Shown here: positions 38,611-46,945 of the stretch, in pieces
Numbering within the stretch: position 1 is the first letter of the stretch
How the letters are laid out: every line of letters begins with the position of its first letter
Assembly (NCBI GenBank): GCA_023457715.1
Contig: JAEWKR010000187.1
Location: 1-64,000, forward strand
Source of the DNA: Verrucomicrobiota bacterium
GTDB lineage: Bacteria > Verrucomicrobiota > Verrucomicrobiia > Opitutales > Opitutaceae
Direction of reading: 5' to 3'
Length of the DNA stretch: 64,000 nucleotides
The notes under the pieces: generated by a model
The model's input: only the letters and a program-made list of their open reading frames with translations
What the model was told of the DNA's origin: nothing
Database searches by the model: none
Made by a program: the position numbers and the translations under genes

Positions 38611-40131
38611 CTACAAATTCAGCGTCAGCTGCAGGTACACATAGCTCGCGTTCTTCGAGCCGATCGCGGCCAGCGACTGCTTGATGTACGAGCCGCGGAA
38701 ATAGTAGCTCGCGCCGGCTTCGAGCTGCGCGTACGGACGGAAAGCCCAGCCCGCCACGAGGTCGATCTCCTCCCCCAGATGGCTGCTGTACGACGGATTG
38801 ATCCGGTATCCCCCGCCGCTGCCCACGGCGGCGCCGGTGAAGTTGCGCGGCACGCCCGCGACGTTGTACCAGAAATCGCTGGTGCGGCTGAGGTGCTGTG
38901 AGTGCGCCTCCAGTGCGACGCTCGACGTGGCGGTGGGCTTGAACGTGTACGCGATGCGGAAGTCGTGCAGGTTCTGCAGGCTGCTCAGGTCCATGTACCC
39001 GTAGAACAGATGGTTCGTCGGAAACAGGTTCTGGAATGTGCCGCTGCGGCCGTCCGCGGCGTTCCGGTCGCCCGAACCATAGCTGTAGATGAACGCGAGC
39101 CGGGGCTGGCGCGCGTGCTCAGTCCAGGTGTAGCCGGCCTGCAGCACCGCCGCGTAAGCCTTGTGGTCCAGACGCGGCGCGGCGAGGGCGGCGGCCGGGG
39201 TCGAGCCGGCAAAGACCGCCGTGCGATTGCCGAACTGGTGCATCAGCTCGACGCCGTAGTCGTAGGGGCCATACGCATTGGGCTTGGAGCGGATGCGAAA
39301 ACCGGCGGTGTAGACATCCTGCGCGCCCGGAAACCGGAAGGGCGCCGGCACGCCGGCCCAATTGTCCGTGGCGATGCCGCGCGCGACATTGCGGGCCAGG
39401 AGGTACGCTTCGGCGACCTCGTTCCTCAAGAGGGTCGGAAAATTGAAGTACGCGCCGGAGAAGCGGTCTTGCGAGTTGGATCGGTTCAGGTTCCGATGGT
39501 CGTTGTAGACGACGCCGCCGCTGAAGAGGTCCACCCCGAAGAGGGCGTTCTGCCACCGCGCCTTCACCGCATCGAAGGTGCGCGCGTTGTTGTTCCAGCG
39601 GAAATGCCCCACCAGCCGGTGGTCGCCGTAGACGAGTTCCTGGCGGCCGATCTTCAACGAAACCGGAAACTCCTTGTGGTTGCCGACGAAGACGAAGGCC
39701 TGGTGGAGGTCCATCGGCCCGTCATTCTCCGTCAGGCCCTTGCCGGGCGCCGTGGAATTGAACCGTTCGTCGCCGATCGAATAGCTCGAGCGCCCCTCCA
39801 CCGTGAAGGCCATCCGTTTCCCGGTGTACGCGACGCGTGGCATCAGGCGGGACAGGAGGTAATGGTTGTTGTTGTCGTGCGCCGGGCTGGACGAGAAGTC
39901 CCAGTTCGATCCGGCGTCCGTGAAGCCCGCGTTGTCCTTGCCCTCGTAGCGCAGGCGGTAATTTGCGCCGAGGTCCCACGCGCTCATGTAGACATTGTCC
40001 GCCCGGAGTTTCTCGTTGAGAAAACCCGGGAAGGGGCGCGAGGGGGCGGGCGGGGCGAACTGGGCCGAGGCGAGGCTGCCCAGACCGGACAGCACGACGG
40101 CCAGGACGACGAGACGGGATGGCGATTTCAT
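38611..40131 (-). CDS. Outer-membrane beta-barrel porin (alginate-export-like family)
   Basis: A predicted outer-membrane channel of 506 residues. A signal peptide ends at LGSLASAQ. The mature protein has alternating aromatic and polar strands throughout (for example YRLRYEGKDN, YAAVLQAGYTW) and ends with an aromatic-rich strand, SYVYLQLTLNL. It resembles the alginate_exp-type porins. Its position between nrtD-like and narK-like genes suggests it lets nitrate across the outer membrane, by analogy with porins in other assimilation clusters. Confidence 0.75.
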   Translation of the reverse strand: MKSPSRLVVLAVVLSGLGSLASAQFAPPAPSRPFPGFLNEKLRADNVYMSAWDLGANYRLRYEGKDNAGFTDAGSNWDFSSSPAHDNNNHYLLSRLMPRVAYTGKRMAFTVEGRSSYSIGDERFNSTAPGKGLTENDGPMDLHQAFVFVGNHKEFPVSLKIGRQELVYGDHRLVGHFRWNNNARTFDAVKARWQNALFGVDLFSGGVVYNDHRNLNRSNSQDRFSGAYFNFPTLLRNEVAEAYLLARNVARGIATDNWAGVPAPFRFPGAQDVYTAGFRIRSKPNAYGPYDYGVELMHQFGNRTAVFAGSTPAAALAAPRLDHKAYAAVLQAGYTWTEHARQPRLAFIYSYGSGDRNAADGRSGTFQNLFPTNHLFYGYMDLSSLQNLHDFRIAYTFKPTATSSVALEAHSQHLSRTSDFWYNVAGVPRNFTGAAVGSGGGYRINPSYSSHLGEEIDLVAGWAFRPYAQLEAGASYYFRGSYIKQSLAAIGSKNASYVYLQLTLNL

Positions 40132-40158
40132 ACGGTGTTGGAGGAAGGGAGCGGGCGA

Positions 40159-41034
40159 CTAGGCGGCGGCGTGCGCCCCCAGCAGCCGCTGCAGCCGGGG
40201 ACGGCGCGAAACGGGTGGGGTGGGTGGGGTTTGGGTCGGCGGGGTGGGGGTGGGTTTGTGGTGGGAACGTTCTTCCAGAAAGCCGATCAACTCCGCTCGC
40301 AGCCGGTAGTACTCCGGATCTTCGAGGAGAGCCTTGCGGGAACGGGGACGGGGAAACTTCACCTGGAGGATTTCGCCGATGGTGGCGGCGGGACCGTTCG
40401 TCATCATTACGACCCGGTCGGCCAGAAACAACGCCTCATCGACATCGTGGGTAACCATAAGGGCCGTCTTCTGATCCTTCTGCCAAAGTTCCAGGAGCAC
40501 CTCCTGCAGCTCGTAGCGCGTGAGCGAATCAAGCATTCCGAAGGGTTCGTCGAGGAGCAGCATCTTGGGGGACAACGCGAAGGCGCGCGCGATCCCGCAG
40601 CGTTGACGCATCCCCTGGGAGAGTTCGGCCGGCTTTCGGTGCATGGCCTCACCCAGTCCCACCACGGTCAGATAGTACTCGGCGATCTGCCGCCGTTCCT
40701 CGCGGTCCGCCGTGTAGTAAACCTGATCCACTCCCAGCATGACGTTCTCGAAAGCGGTGAGCCAGGGGAGCAGGCAGGGGGCCTGGAACACCACGCCGCG
40801 GTCCGGGCCCGCGCCCACCACTTCCCGCCCGGAAAGGATGATGCCGCCCGAGGTGATCTCGGTCAGGCCCGCGATCATCGAAAGCACGGTGGATTTTCCG
40901 CAGCCGGAATGGCCGATCAGCGCGATGAACTCGCCCTTCCGGATCTTGAGGTCGAAGGCCTCGACGATGACCGCCGGACCTTTCGGCGTGGGATAGATTT
41001 TTCCGAGCTGGGAGATTTCGAGAAAGGAGGACAT
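40159..41034 (-). CDS. Nitrate-type ABC transporter ATPase (NrtD-like)
   Basis: A 291-residue ATPase. Walker [10 protein letters not shown], signature [15 protein letters not shown], Walker [13 protein letters not shown] and the H-loop VTHDVDEAL are all present. The C-terminal tail is Pro/Thr-rich ([16 protein letters not shown]). It pairs with the next ATPase upstream (41228-42124) and the permease at 42673. The ATG at 41034 directly abuts a long GTGAAA-word repeat and has no Shine-Dalgarno sequence. Confidence 0.87.
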   Translation of the reverse strand: MSSFLEISQLGKIYPTPKGPAVIVEAFDLKIRKGEFIALIGHSGCGKSTVLSMIAGLTEITSGGIILSGREVVGAGPDRGVVFQAPCLLPWLTAFENVMLGVDQVYYTADREERRQIAEYYLTVVGLGEAMHRKPAELSQGMRQRCGIARAFALSPKMLLLDEPFGMLDSLTRYELQEVLLELWQKDQKTALMVTHDVDEALFLADRVVMMTNGPAATIGEILQVKFPRPRSRKALLEDPEYYRLRAELIGFLEERSHHKPTPTPPTQTPPTPPVSRRPRLQRLLGAHAAA

Positions 41035-41035
41035 G

Positions 41036-41219
41036 GAAAGTGAGGGTGAAAGTGAAAGTGAGGGTGAAAGTGAAAGGGAGGGTGAAAGTGAAAGTGAGAG
41101 TGAAAGTGAGGGTGAGCGTGGAAGGGGCCGCGGGTGGACGGGAGTAGAGAACGTCAGCGGTGAGCGTGAATCTTCCTCTCCACTTTCACTTTCACTTTCA
41201 CTCTCACTTTCACTTTCAC
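41036..41219. repeat. GTGAAA-word inverted repeat between the two ATPase genes
   Basis: An 85-bp left arm (41036-41120, gtgagggtgaaagtgaaagt and on) faces a 40-bp right arm (41180-41219, cactttcactttcactttca and on). It fills almost the whole 193-bp gap. Same word as 33161. Confidence 0.88.
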
Positions 41220-41227
41220 GGCCGGTT

Positions 41228-42124
41228 TCACTCCGCCACCGTCACCTCCTGCTGACGGATTTCATCGGGGCGCAGCGGCCGGCGGCGGTGGGTGCGCGGG
41301 GCGTCGAGATCCTCCGGCAGGATGTTCGGGAGAATGAGCCGGCGGGTGGTCGTCTGCCCGCGGCGGGTCTGGTAGTTCAGCAGCTGGGTGGTGACCAGGG
41401 CGCGCAGGCGCTTGAATTCCGGATCGTGGTTCAAGGCCCGGCGGTCGCGGGGACGCGGCAGGCTGACCGGCACGGGTTCACCCAGGGTCGCGCCCGGGCC
41501 GGGCGAAAGTGGAATGATGCGATCGGCAAGCAGCAACGCTTCGTCGACATCGTTGGTGATCAGCACGACGGTCTTTCGGTCGGCCTCCCAGATCCGCTCG
41601 ATCTCGTCCTGCAGCGTGGCCCGGGTCAGCGCGTCCAGGGCCGAAAGCGGCTCGTCAAGCAGGAGCACCTGCGGATCCATGGCCAGCGCCCGGGCCACCG
41701 ACACGCGCTGGCGCATCCCGCCGGACAGCTGACGCGGCAGCTTGTCCCTCGCCGGCGTAAGATTGACCATCGCGATGTACTTCTCGATGTGCTGGCGCTT
41801 TTTCTCGGCCGGGTCGTTCGGGAAGACCTGTTCGACCGCCAGGGCGACGTTCTCGTACACGGTGAGCCAGGGCAGCAGGCTGTAGTTCTGGAAGACGATC
41901 CCCCGGTCCGGCCCCGGCCCGGTGATCTCGACCCCATTGAGCAGAATCGTGCCCGAGTCCGGCCGCAGCAACCCCGCGATCAACGACAGCAACGTCGTCT
42001 TCCCCGACCCCGAATACCCCACGATCGCGACAAATTCCCCGCGCGCGAGCGTGAGGTTGATGTGCGAGAGGACGGGCGCAGAGCCAAACGACTTGGAGAT
42101 ATTTTCGAGTTTGAGGAAGTTCAT
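41228..42124 (-). CDS. Nitrate-type ABC transporter ATPase (NrtC/NrtD-like)
   Basis: A 298-residue ATPase with Walker [10 protein letters not shown], signature [18 protein letters not shown], Walker [12 protein letters not shown] and [15 protein letters not shown], where the usual TH of the H-loop reads TN (ITND). The C-terminal extension of about 50 residues is not the NrtA-like domain of cyanobacterial NrtC. It is separated from its permease gene by the inserted GxxExxY gene. Confidence 0.87.
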   Translation of the reverse strand: MNFLKLENISKSFGSAPVLSHINLTLARGEFVAIVGYSGSGKTTLLSLIAGLLRPDSGTILLNGVEITGPGPDRGIVFQNYSLLPWLTVYENVALAVEQVFPNDPAEKKRQHIEKYIAMVNLTPARDKLPRQLSGGMRQRVSVARALAMDPQVLLLDEPLSALDALTRATLQDEIERIWEADRKTVVLITNDVDEALLLADRIIPLSPGPGATLGEPVPVSLPRPRDRRALNHDPEFKRLRALVTTQLLNYQTRRGQTTTRRLILPNILPEDLDAPRTHRRRPLRPDEIRQQEVTVAE

Positions 42125-42134
42125 GGAGTAGTGG

Positions 42135-42622
42135 CCTCACGCAAAGGTCGCGAAGGTCGCCAAGGAGGAAAAACGTTGCTCACGGAGACGAGGCAAAGAC
42201 AATGGCGAGAATGAAAGAAACAAAATTAGACAAGGTGGTGTTGGACTCGGCCTTCAAAGTCCACACCGCCGTGGGACCTGGGCTGCTGGAATCGGTTTAC
42301 GAGACGCTGCTGGCCTACGAGCTCAGCACGCACGGGATCGAAGTGCAGAGGCAGGTGCCCATTCCAATTCGCTATCGAGGTCTGTGTTTTGAGGAGGGCT
42401 TCCGCGCTGATCTTGTCGTGCCCGGGGAGTTGCTCGTTGAACTCAAGGCGATCGAACGATTGATGCCCGTCCATGCTCGGCAGGTTCTCACTCAGCTCCG
42501 AATGAGCGGCCATGGTCTTGGTTTGTTGATCAATTTCGGTGCTGAACATCTGAAGGACGGTGTTCAGAGAATAGTGAATAGCCGGATTTTCCCTTTGTGA
42601 CCTTTGCGACCTTTGCGTGAGG
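42135..42622. mobile_element. Putative mini-element: GxxExxY gene bracketed by 31-bp inverted repeats
   Basis: Arms at 42135-42165 and 42592-42622 start and end cctcacgcaaagg and match as reverse complements at 28 of 31 positions. Each arm is three imperfect 9-bp words (gcaaaggtc). Between them lies one gene on the plus strand, opposite to the surrounding leftward nrt operon. The right arm contains the gene's stop codon. No target-site duplication could be assigned with confidence. No transposase is present; the nuclease is the only encoded enzyme. Confidence 0.6.
42202..42600 (+). CDS. GxxExxY protein, PD-(D/E)XK nuclease superfamily
   Basis: A 132-residue protein with the family signature GLLESVY (Gly27, Glu30, Tyr33). 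The nuclease fold residues are Asp70 (FRADLVV), then Glu80 and Lys82 (VELKA), the D...ExK of PD-(D/E)XK enzymes. The substrate is unknown; the fold is that of DNA-cleaving or DNA-processing enzymes. It lies antisense between the nrtC-like ATPase (ends 42124) and the permease (42673), inside two inverted repeats, and its last codons are repeat-derived (FPL then TGA in the right arm). Met4 is an alternative start. Confidence 0.85.
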   Translation: MARMKETKLDKVVLDSAFKVHTAVGPGLLESVYETLLAYELSTHGIEVQRQVPIPIRYRGLCFEEGFRADLVVPGELLVELKAIERLMPVHARQVLTQLRMSGHGLGLLINFGAEHLKDGVQRIVNSRIFPL

Positions 42623-42672
42623 CAAGTTTGAAAGGTGTGGCCGGACTTCGGGGCCTCGGTCTTGGTAGCCAG

Positions 42673-43458
42673 TCAGGCGGTCTTGAACCTGGCTTCCACG
42701 ACGCTCATCAACCGGTCGAGGATGAAGCCGACCACGCCGATGGTGATGATCGAGAGTATGATGTGCTCGTAGACGAGGCTGTTGTACTCCTGCCAGAGGA
42801 AGCCGCCGACTCCCGGCCGGCCGGTGAGCATCTCGGCCGCCACAATCACGAGCCAGGCGATCCCGAGGCTCAGCCGGAAGCCGGTGAACATGTATGGCAG
42901 CGTCGCCGGGATCAGGATCCGCGTGAGCATGCTCCAGCGCGAAAGCTTCAGCACCCGTCCCACATTCAGGTAGTCCTGCGGCACCGCGCGCACCCCGACG
43001 GCCGTGTTGAGGACCGTCGGCCACATGGCGCACACCGCGATGGTGAACAGCGCGCCGTAGGTGCCGGCATCCTTCCCCGCGCTCATGAACAACACCAGCC
43101 CGAGCGGCAGCCAGGCCAGCGGTGAGACCGGGCGCAGGATCTGGATGATCGGATCGAACGTGCGGGTGAACGCCTTCGACAAACCCAGGCAGAAGCCGAT
43201 CGGCGTGCCGATGAGGAGTGCCAGCGCGTAGCCTTTCGCGACCAGCACGAGCGAGTACCAGGTGAAACGCAGGATGCCCTGGTCCATCTCGCCGCGCTTC
43301 TCGAACGGCTTGAGAATGTACTCGCGGCTGGCCTGCCAGGTGCGCAGCGGGGACGGCAGCTCCGTGGCCCAGGTCGCGCTGCACAGGGCCCACGCGGCGA
43401 CCACGGCGGCGATGCCGAAGAGGGGAAGGATGAGCCAGTCGAGTTTGAAGCGGTTCAT
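42673..43458 (-). CDS. Nitrate-type ABC transporter permease (NrtB-like)
   Basis: A 261-residue inner-membrane permease with about six helices. The cytoplasmic loop that contacts the ATPase is AVPQDYLNVGRVLKLSRWSM followed by LIPATLPYMFTG, the EAA-type motif of the taurine/nitrate/sulfonate group. The start is 3 bp after the nrtA-like stop, so they are co-translated. Taurine or sulfonate as substrate would also fit the permease alone; the NrtA-type binding protein and surrounding genes favour nitrate. Confidence 0.87.
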   Translation of the reverse strand: MNRFKLDWLILPLFGIAAVVAAWALCSATWATELPSPLRTWQASREYILKPFEKRGEMDQGILRFTWYSLVLVAKGYALALLIGTPIGFCLGLSKAFTRTFDPIIQILRPVSPLAWLPLGLVLFMSAGKDAGTYGALFTIAVCAMWPTVLNTAVGVRAVPQDYLNVGRVLKLSRWSMLTRILIPATLPYMFTGFRLSLGIAWLVIVAAEMLTGRPGVGGFLWQEYNSLVYEHIILSIITIGVVGFILDRLMSVVEARFKTA

Positions 43459-43461
43459 CGC

Positions 43462-44769
43462 TCAGCCCTTCAGGTTGTGGACCGCGAACGCCTTCGCGTA
43501 CGCCTCGGGTTGCGCGGGATCGAACGTGATGCCATCGAAGAGGGTCTCGGGCTCGTCGTTCCGCCCGCCATGGGCGTACCCGATCTCCTTCATCGCCTCC
43601 TCGTACAGGTCGGTCCGCATCACCCTTTGGGCGATCCCTTCGTAATCCGGCGCGCCCGTGACCATCCCCCAGCGGCGGAATTGGGAGAGGAACCACTTCG
43701 CGTACTTCGGCTGCGGGTAATTGCAGTTCCGCACGCTGAACGACATCGGGTGGTCGTCCTGCTTCGTGCGTCCGTCGCCGTAGTCCAGCTTCCCCTGCAG
43801 CCGCCCGAGGATCGTCTTCGCCTCGCAGTTGATGTACGTGGCCTTGGAGACGATGTCGCATTGTTCGGGGCGGTTCTCCAGCTGGTCCAGCCAGACACTG
43901 GCTTCGTGCAGCGCCTTGAGGATGGCCTTGACCGTCCGGGGATTCTTTTCGGCGAACTCCTCGGTGAAGGCGCAGACCTTCTCCGGGTGATCGCGCCACA
44001 GATCCTGCGTGGTCACGGCGGTGTACCCGATGTTATCCTGGATCGAACGCGCTCCCCAGGGTTCGCCGACGCAGAAGCCGTCCATTTTGCCGATCTTCAT
44101 GTTGGCAACCATCTGTGCCGGCGGCACGACGATGAGGGTGATGTCCTTGTCGGGATTGATCCCGCCGGCGCCGAGAAAATAGCGGGTCCACATGGCGTGC
44201 GTGCCCGGCGGAAAGGTCATGGCGAAGGTGAGCGGTTCGCCCAGTTTTTTGGCCTGGTCGACGAACGGCTTGAGAGCCTTCGGATCCGCGCCCACCTTCC
44301 CCTTCCACTCCGTTTTCAGGGTGATGGCCTGCCCATTGCGATTCAGCAGCCAGGGAATAACCATCGGTTTCTTGGGGGAGCCCGCCAGCCCCATGGTGGA
44401 CGCCAGCGGCATGCCGATCAGCATGTGGGTGGCCTGGAGCGAGCCGGAGGAAAGGTTGTCGCGAATCGCCGCCCAGTTGGCGCCCTTCGTCACCTTGGAA
44501 CTGATACCATGCTTCTTGAAGAGGCCCTTCTCGTGGGCGATCACGATGGGCGAACAGTCGGTGAGTGCGATCATGCCGAAGTTCACCTCGGATGTTTCCG
44601 GCGCTTCGCTGGCGCTCGCGGCGGTCGCGGCCCAGGTGCGGGTGCCGAGTGCGGCCCACAGGGCGGCCGCGCCGAACCCGGCGGCGGTTCCGGTGAGGAA
44701 TTGACGCCGGTCAAGCGGGCGGGAGACGGGCGTGCTAGGACGGGAGGATTTTGGCTTCGGCGAGTGCAT
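43462..44769 (-). CDS. Nitrate ABC transporter substrate-binding protein (NrtA-like)
   Basis: A periplasmic binding protein of 435 residues from the ATG at 44769. A twin-arginine signal is clear (LDRRQFLTGTAAGFGAAALW). The mature part follows NrtA/CmpA: NFGMIALTDCSPIVIAHEKG, TFAMTFPPGTHAMWTRY, and MDGFCVGEPWGARSIQDNIG. It delivers nitrate (or nitrite) to the NrtB/C/D-like transporter. The 5' end overlaps the preceding gene by 35 bp. Confidence 0.88.
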   Translation of the reverse strand: MHSPKPKSSRPSTPVSRPLDRRQFLTGTAAGFGAAALWAALGTRTWAATAASASEAPETSEVNFGMIALTDCSPIVIAHEKGLFKKHGISSKVTKGANWAAIRDNLSSGSLQATHMLIGMPLASTMGLAGSPKKPMVIPWLLNRNGQAITLKTEWKGKVGADPKALKPFVDQAKKLGEPLTFAMTFPPGTHAMWTRYFLGAGGINPDKDITLIVVPPAQMVANMKIGKMDGFCVGEPWGARSIQDNIGYTAVTTQDLWRDHPEKVCAFTEEFAEKNPRTVKAILKALHEASVWLDQLENRPEQCDIVSKATYINCEAKTILGRLQGKLDYGDGRTKQDDHPMSFSVRNCNYPQPKYAKWFLSQFRRWGMVTGAPDYEGIAQRVMRTDLYEEAMKEIGYAHGGRNDEPETLFDGITFDPAQPEAYAKAFAVHNLKG

Positions 44770-45799
44770 GGTGGGTGGTGGAAGAGGAAGAGGGGGCGAG
44801 GTCCGGGCGGAACAGCCGCGCGGGCAGGGTGCGATCCACCGTGGCCGGCAGGAGGCCGGCGCCGATGAGCGCGTCCTGGAGTTCGGCGGCACGGGCCGGA
44901 TCCGGCAGGTTGATGCCGCCGCGGTGAAACCGGTGGAAATCCGGCACGGAGTCCGTTTCGCCGGGGCCGCGCGCGAAGCGGCCCAGCAGCGTCGGCGCAA
45001 TGGCGGCCGCCGGCACATTGAGATAGCGGGGGGAGGCCAGCAGCGCGGCGAGCGGCTCGCGGTGCTGCGGCTCGTCGCACCACGCCGCCGCCTCGGTGAT
45101 CGCGTCGAGCAGCGCGCGATGTTCCGCGGCCCGGCGGACCGCGAACGCCGTCCTGACCATCAGCACCTTCTCGATATGGCCCGGCATCTCGACGGCGCTG
45201 CACAGCCGCCCCCAGCCGATCCCCTCCTGGCTCGCCAGCGTGTTCCAGGGCTCGCCGGCGCAGAATCCATCGATGGTTCCCGCGGCCAGGTTGCGAAAGA
45301 CCTGTGCGGGCGGAACGACGACGATGCGGACGTCGGACGCGGCGTCGAGTTGCAGCCCGGCCAGCCATTGCCGGAGGAGCAGGTGATGGGACGAGAAGGG
45401 GAATACGACCGCCAGGGTCACCGGCTGGCGCGCTTTCCGTTGTTTCACGTGGAGCCGCAGGGCCGCGTCGTCGCGGATGCCGGCATCCCACAGCCGGCGC
45501 GAAAGCGTCACGGCGTTGCCGTGGTGGTTGAGCACGAGACCGGTCGTGACGTCGCACGGCGGGCAGTGGATCCCGAGTTGCGCGGACCAGAGCAGCGGCG
45601 CCGGCGCGTGCGCGGCATCGAGCTCCCCGTAGATGATCTTGTCGCGCACGGTGGCCCAGCCGATCTCCCGCCGGAGTTCCACCTGCAGTCCCCGCGCGGC
45701 GAACAGTCCGCGTTCCTCCGCCACCACCAGGGGGGCGGCGTCGGTGAGGGCCAGGAAGCCAACCCGGAGCGGTTTGGTGGGGGCGGGTGGAAGAGTCAT
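44735..45799 (-). CDS. NrtA/NasS-like binding protein without signal peptide
   Basis: A 354-residue relative of NrtA starting at the ATG at 45799 (MTLPPAPTKPLRVGFLALTD). It keeps the ligand-binding regions (GFLALTDAAPLVVAEERGLF, VVPPAQVFRNLAAGTIDGFC, AGEPWNTLA) but has no signal peptide, so it is predicted to be cytoplasmic. NasS proteins are such cytoplasmic nitrate/nitrite sensors, usually paired with the ANTAR antiterminator NasT. No nasT is seen here; the neighbouring divergent regulator is LysR-type. It heads the leftward block of nitrate genes. Confidence 0.75.
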   Translation of the reverse strand: MTLPPAPTKPLRVGFLALTDAAPLVVAEERGLFAARGLQVELRREIGWATVRDKIIYGELDAAHAPAPLLWSAQLGIHCPPCDVTTGLVLNHHGNAVTLSRRLWDAGIRDDAALRLHVKQRKARQPVTLAVVFPFSSHHLLLRQWLAGLQLDAASDVRIVVVPPAQVFRNLAAGTIDGFCAGEPWNTLASQEGIGWGRLCSAVEMPGHIEKVLMVRTAFAVRRAAEHRALLDAITEAAAWCDEPQHREPLAALLASPRYLNVPAAAIAPTLLGRFARGPGETDSVPDFHRFHRGGINLPDPARAAELQDALIGAGLLPATVDRTLPARLFRPDLAPSSSSTTHHALAEAKILPS

Positions 45800-45877
45800 G
45801 CGAGGCAGGATTGCCGCCCGATTTAGCCCAGTCCGTGCCATGCCGCGCAGCTGGCCCGATTACTGCTCTTCAAACAA

Positions 45878-45894
45878 TTCATTGAACAAATGAA
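45878..45894. promoter_or_regulatory. Palindrome between divergent NasS-like and LysR genes
   Basis: ttcattgaacaaatgaa contains a perfect 6-bp inverted repeat TTCATT-N5-AATGAA and the T-N11-A form typical of LysR-type operators. It lies 13 bp before the LysR start and 78 bp before the NasS-like start, the usual place for autoregulation and divergent activation. Confidence 0.5.
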
Positions 45895-45906
45895 GTGGTC
45901 TCATCC

Positions 45907-46839
45907 ATGAAACCCACGCTCGACAGCCGGCAGCTCTATGCCTTCGCCGCCCTGGCCCGTCGCGGGAGCTTCACGCTCGCGGCGAAGGACTTGTTTCTGA
46001 CGCAGTCCGCGGTCAGCCATGCCATCAAGGCGCTCGAGGACGATCTCGGCTGCCGGCTGCTGGATCGGGTGGGCCGGCGGGTGATGCTGACGCAGGCAGG
46101 CGAACAGTTCCTGCGGCACACGGAAAAAATCCTCCGGGAGATGGAGGCGGCGCGGGCGGGGCTGGATACGCTCGCCAAGTGGGGTCACGGCCGGCTGCGC
46201 GTGGGCGCGAGCACGACCGCCTGCCAGCATATCCTGCCCGCGGTGCTGCGGGAGTTTCGGCAAAGCTATCCCAAGTGTGTGATCCGGATCGAGCCGGGCG
46301 ATCACGGGCATCAGCTCGAGCTCCTGCGCGGCGGGCAGATTGACCTCGCGCTGATGATCGAGCCGCCCACCGCCCACAGCGAGCTGGCCTTCGTGCCCTT
46401 GTTTCGGGACGAGCTGCGCTTCGTGGTGGCGCCGCTGCATCCCTGGGCCCGCCAGGGCCGGGCGCCGCGCGACGCGATCGAGCATGAGACGCTCGTGCTG
46501 TATAATAAAACCAGTTACACCTTCCGGCTGGTCGCGGACTACTTTCGCGACGAGAAGGTGGCGCTGAGCAATTTCATCGAGCTCGGCAGCATGGAGGCGA
46601 TCAAGGAACTGGTGAAGATCGGCATCGGCGCCGGCGTGCTCGCCCCGTGGATCGCGCGCCAGGAGCTCGAGAACGGCTCTTTGCTTTCGCTACCGCTCGG
46701 TGCCCGCACGCTCAGCCGTCACTGGGGCGTCGTGCACCTGAAGGGCCGGCGGCTGGCGCTGGCGGAGGAAACGTTCGTGGGCCTGTGCGGTTCGGTCTGC
46801 GAATCGCTGGGCCTCACCACCCCGAGCGCGGCAGCGTAA
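45907..46839 (+). CDS. LysR-family transcriptional regulator
   Basis: A 310-residue regulator from the ATG at 45907. The helix-turn-helix covers about 23-45 (GSFTLAAKDLFLTQSAVSHA), followed by the linker helix and a two-lobed effector domain (GRLRVGASTTACQHILPAVL). Divergent from the nitrate genes with a T-N11-A palindrome between them, it probably activates them in response to nitrogen status or nitrate, resembling NtcB/Nac/CbbR-type control. The effector is not known. Confidence 0.87.
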   Translation: MKPTLDSRQLYAFAALARRGSFTLAAKDLFLTQSAVSHAIKALEDDLGCRLLDRVGRRVMLTQAGEQFLRHTEKILREMEAARAGLDTLAKWGHGRLRVGASTTACQHILPAVLREFRQSYPKCVIRIEPGDHGHQLELLRGGQIDLALMIEPPTAHSELAFVPLFRDELRFVVAPLHPWARQGRAPRDAIEHETLVLYNKTSYTFRLVADYFRDEKVALSNFIELGSMEAIKELVKIGIGAGVLAPWIARQELENGSLLSLPLGARTLSRHWGVVHLKGRRLALAEETFVGLCGSVCESLGLTTPSAAA

Positions 46840-46845
46840 GCGGGA

Positions 46846-46941
46846 TGATAAACGTATGATTTATGATTGGACCGATCCAAGGACCAGATTCGGGCCCTTT
46901 GGGCCCGGAAATCGTAAATCATAAATCGTAAATCCTAAATC
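46846..46941. repeat. AAATCAT-word inverted repeat between convergent genes
   Basis: The left arm is 46846-46868 (gataaacgtatgatttatga and on) and the right arm 46909-46941 (aaatcgtaaatcataaatcg and on), around a gggccctttgggccc-containing loop that is itself palindromic. It sits between the convergent lysR and cysE stops. Confidence 0.85.
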
Positions 46942-46945
46942 CGCC

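Noticed and set aside
42135..42622. Classic insertion sequence
   Set aside because: No DDE, HUH or serine recombinase is encoded and no target duplication could be fixed; the term putative mini-element is used instead.
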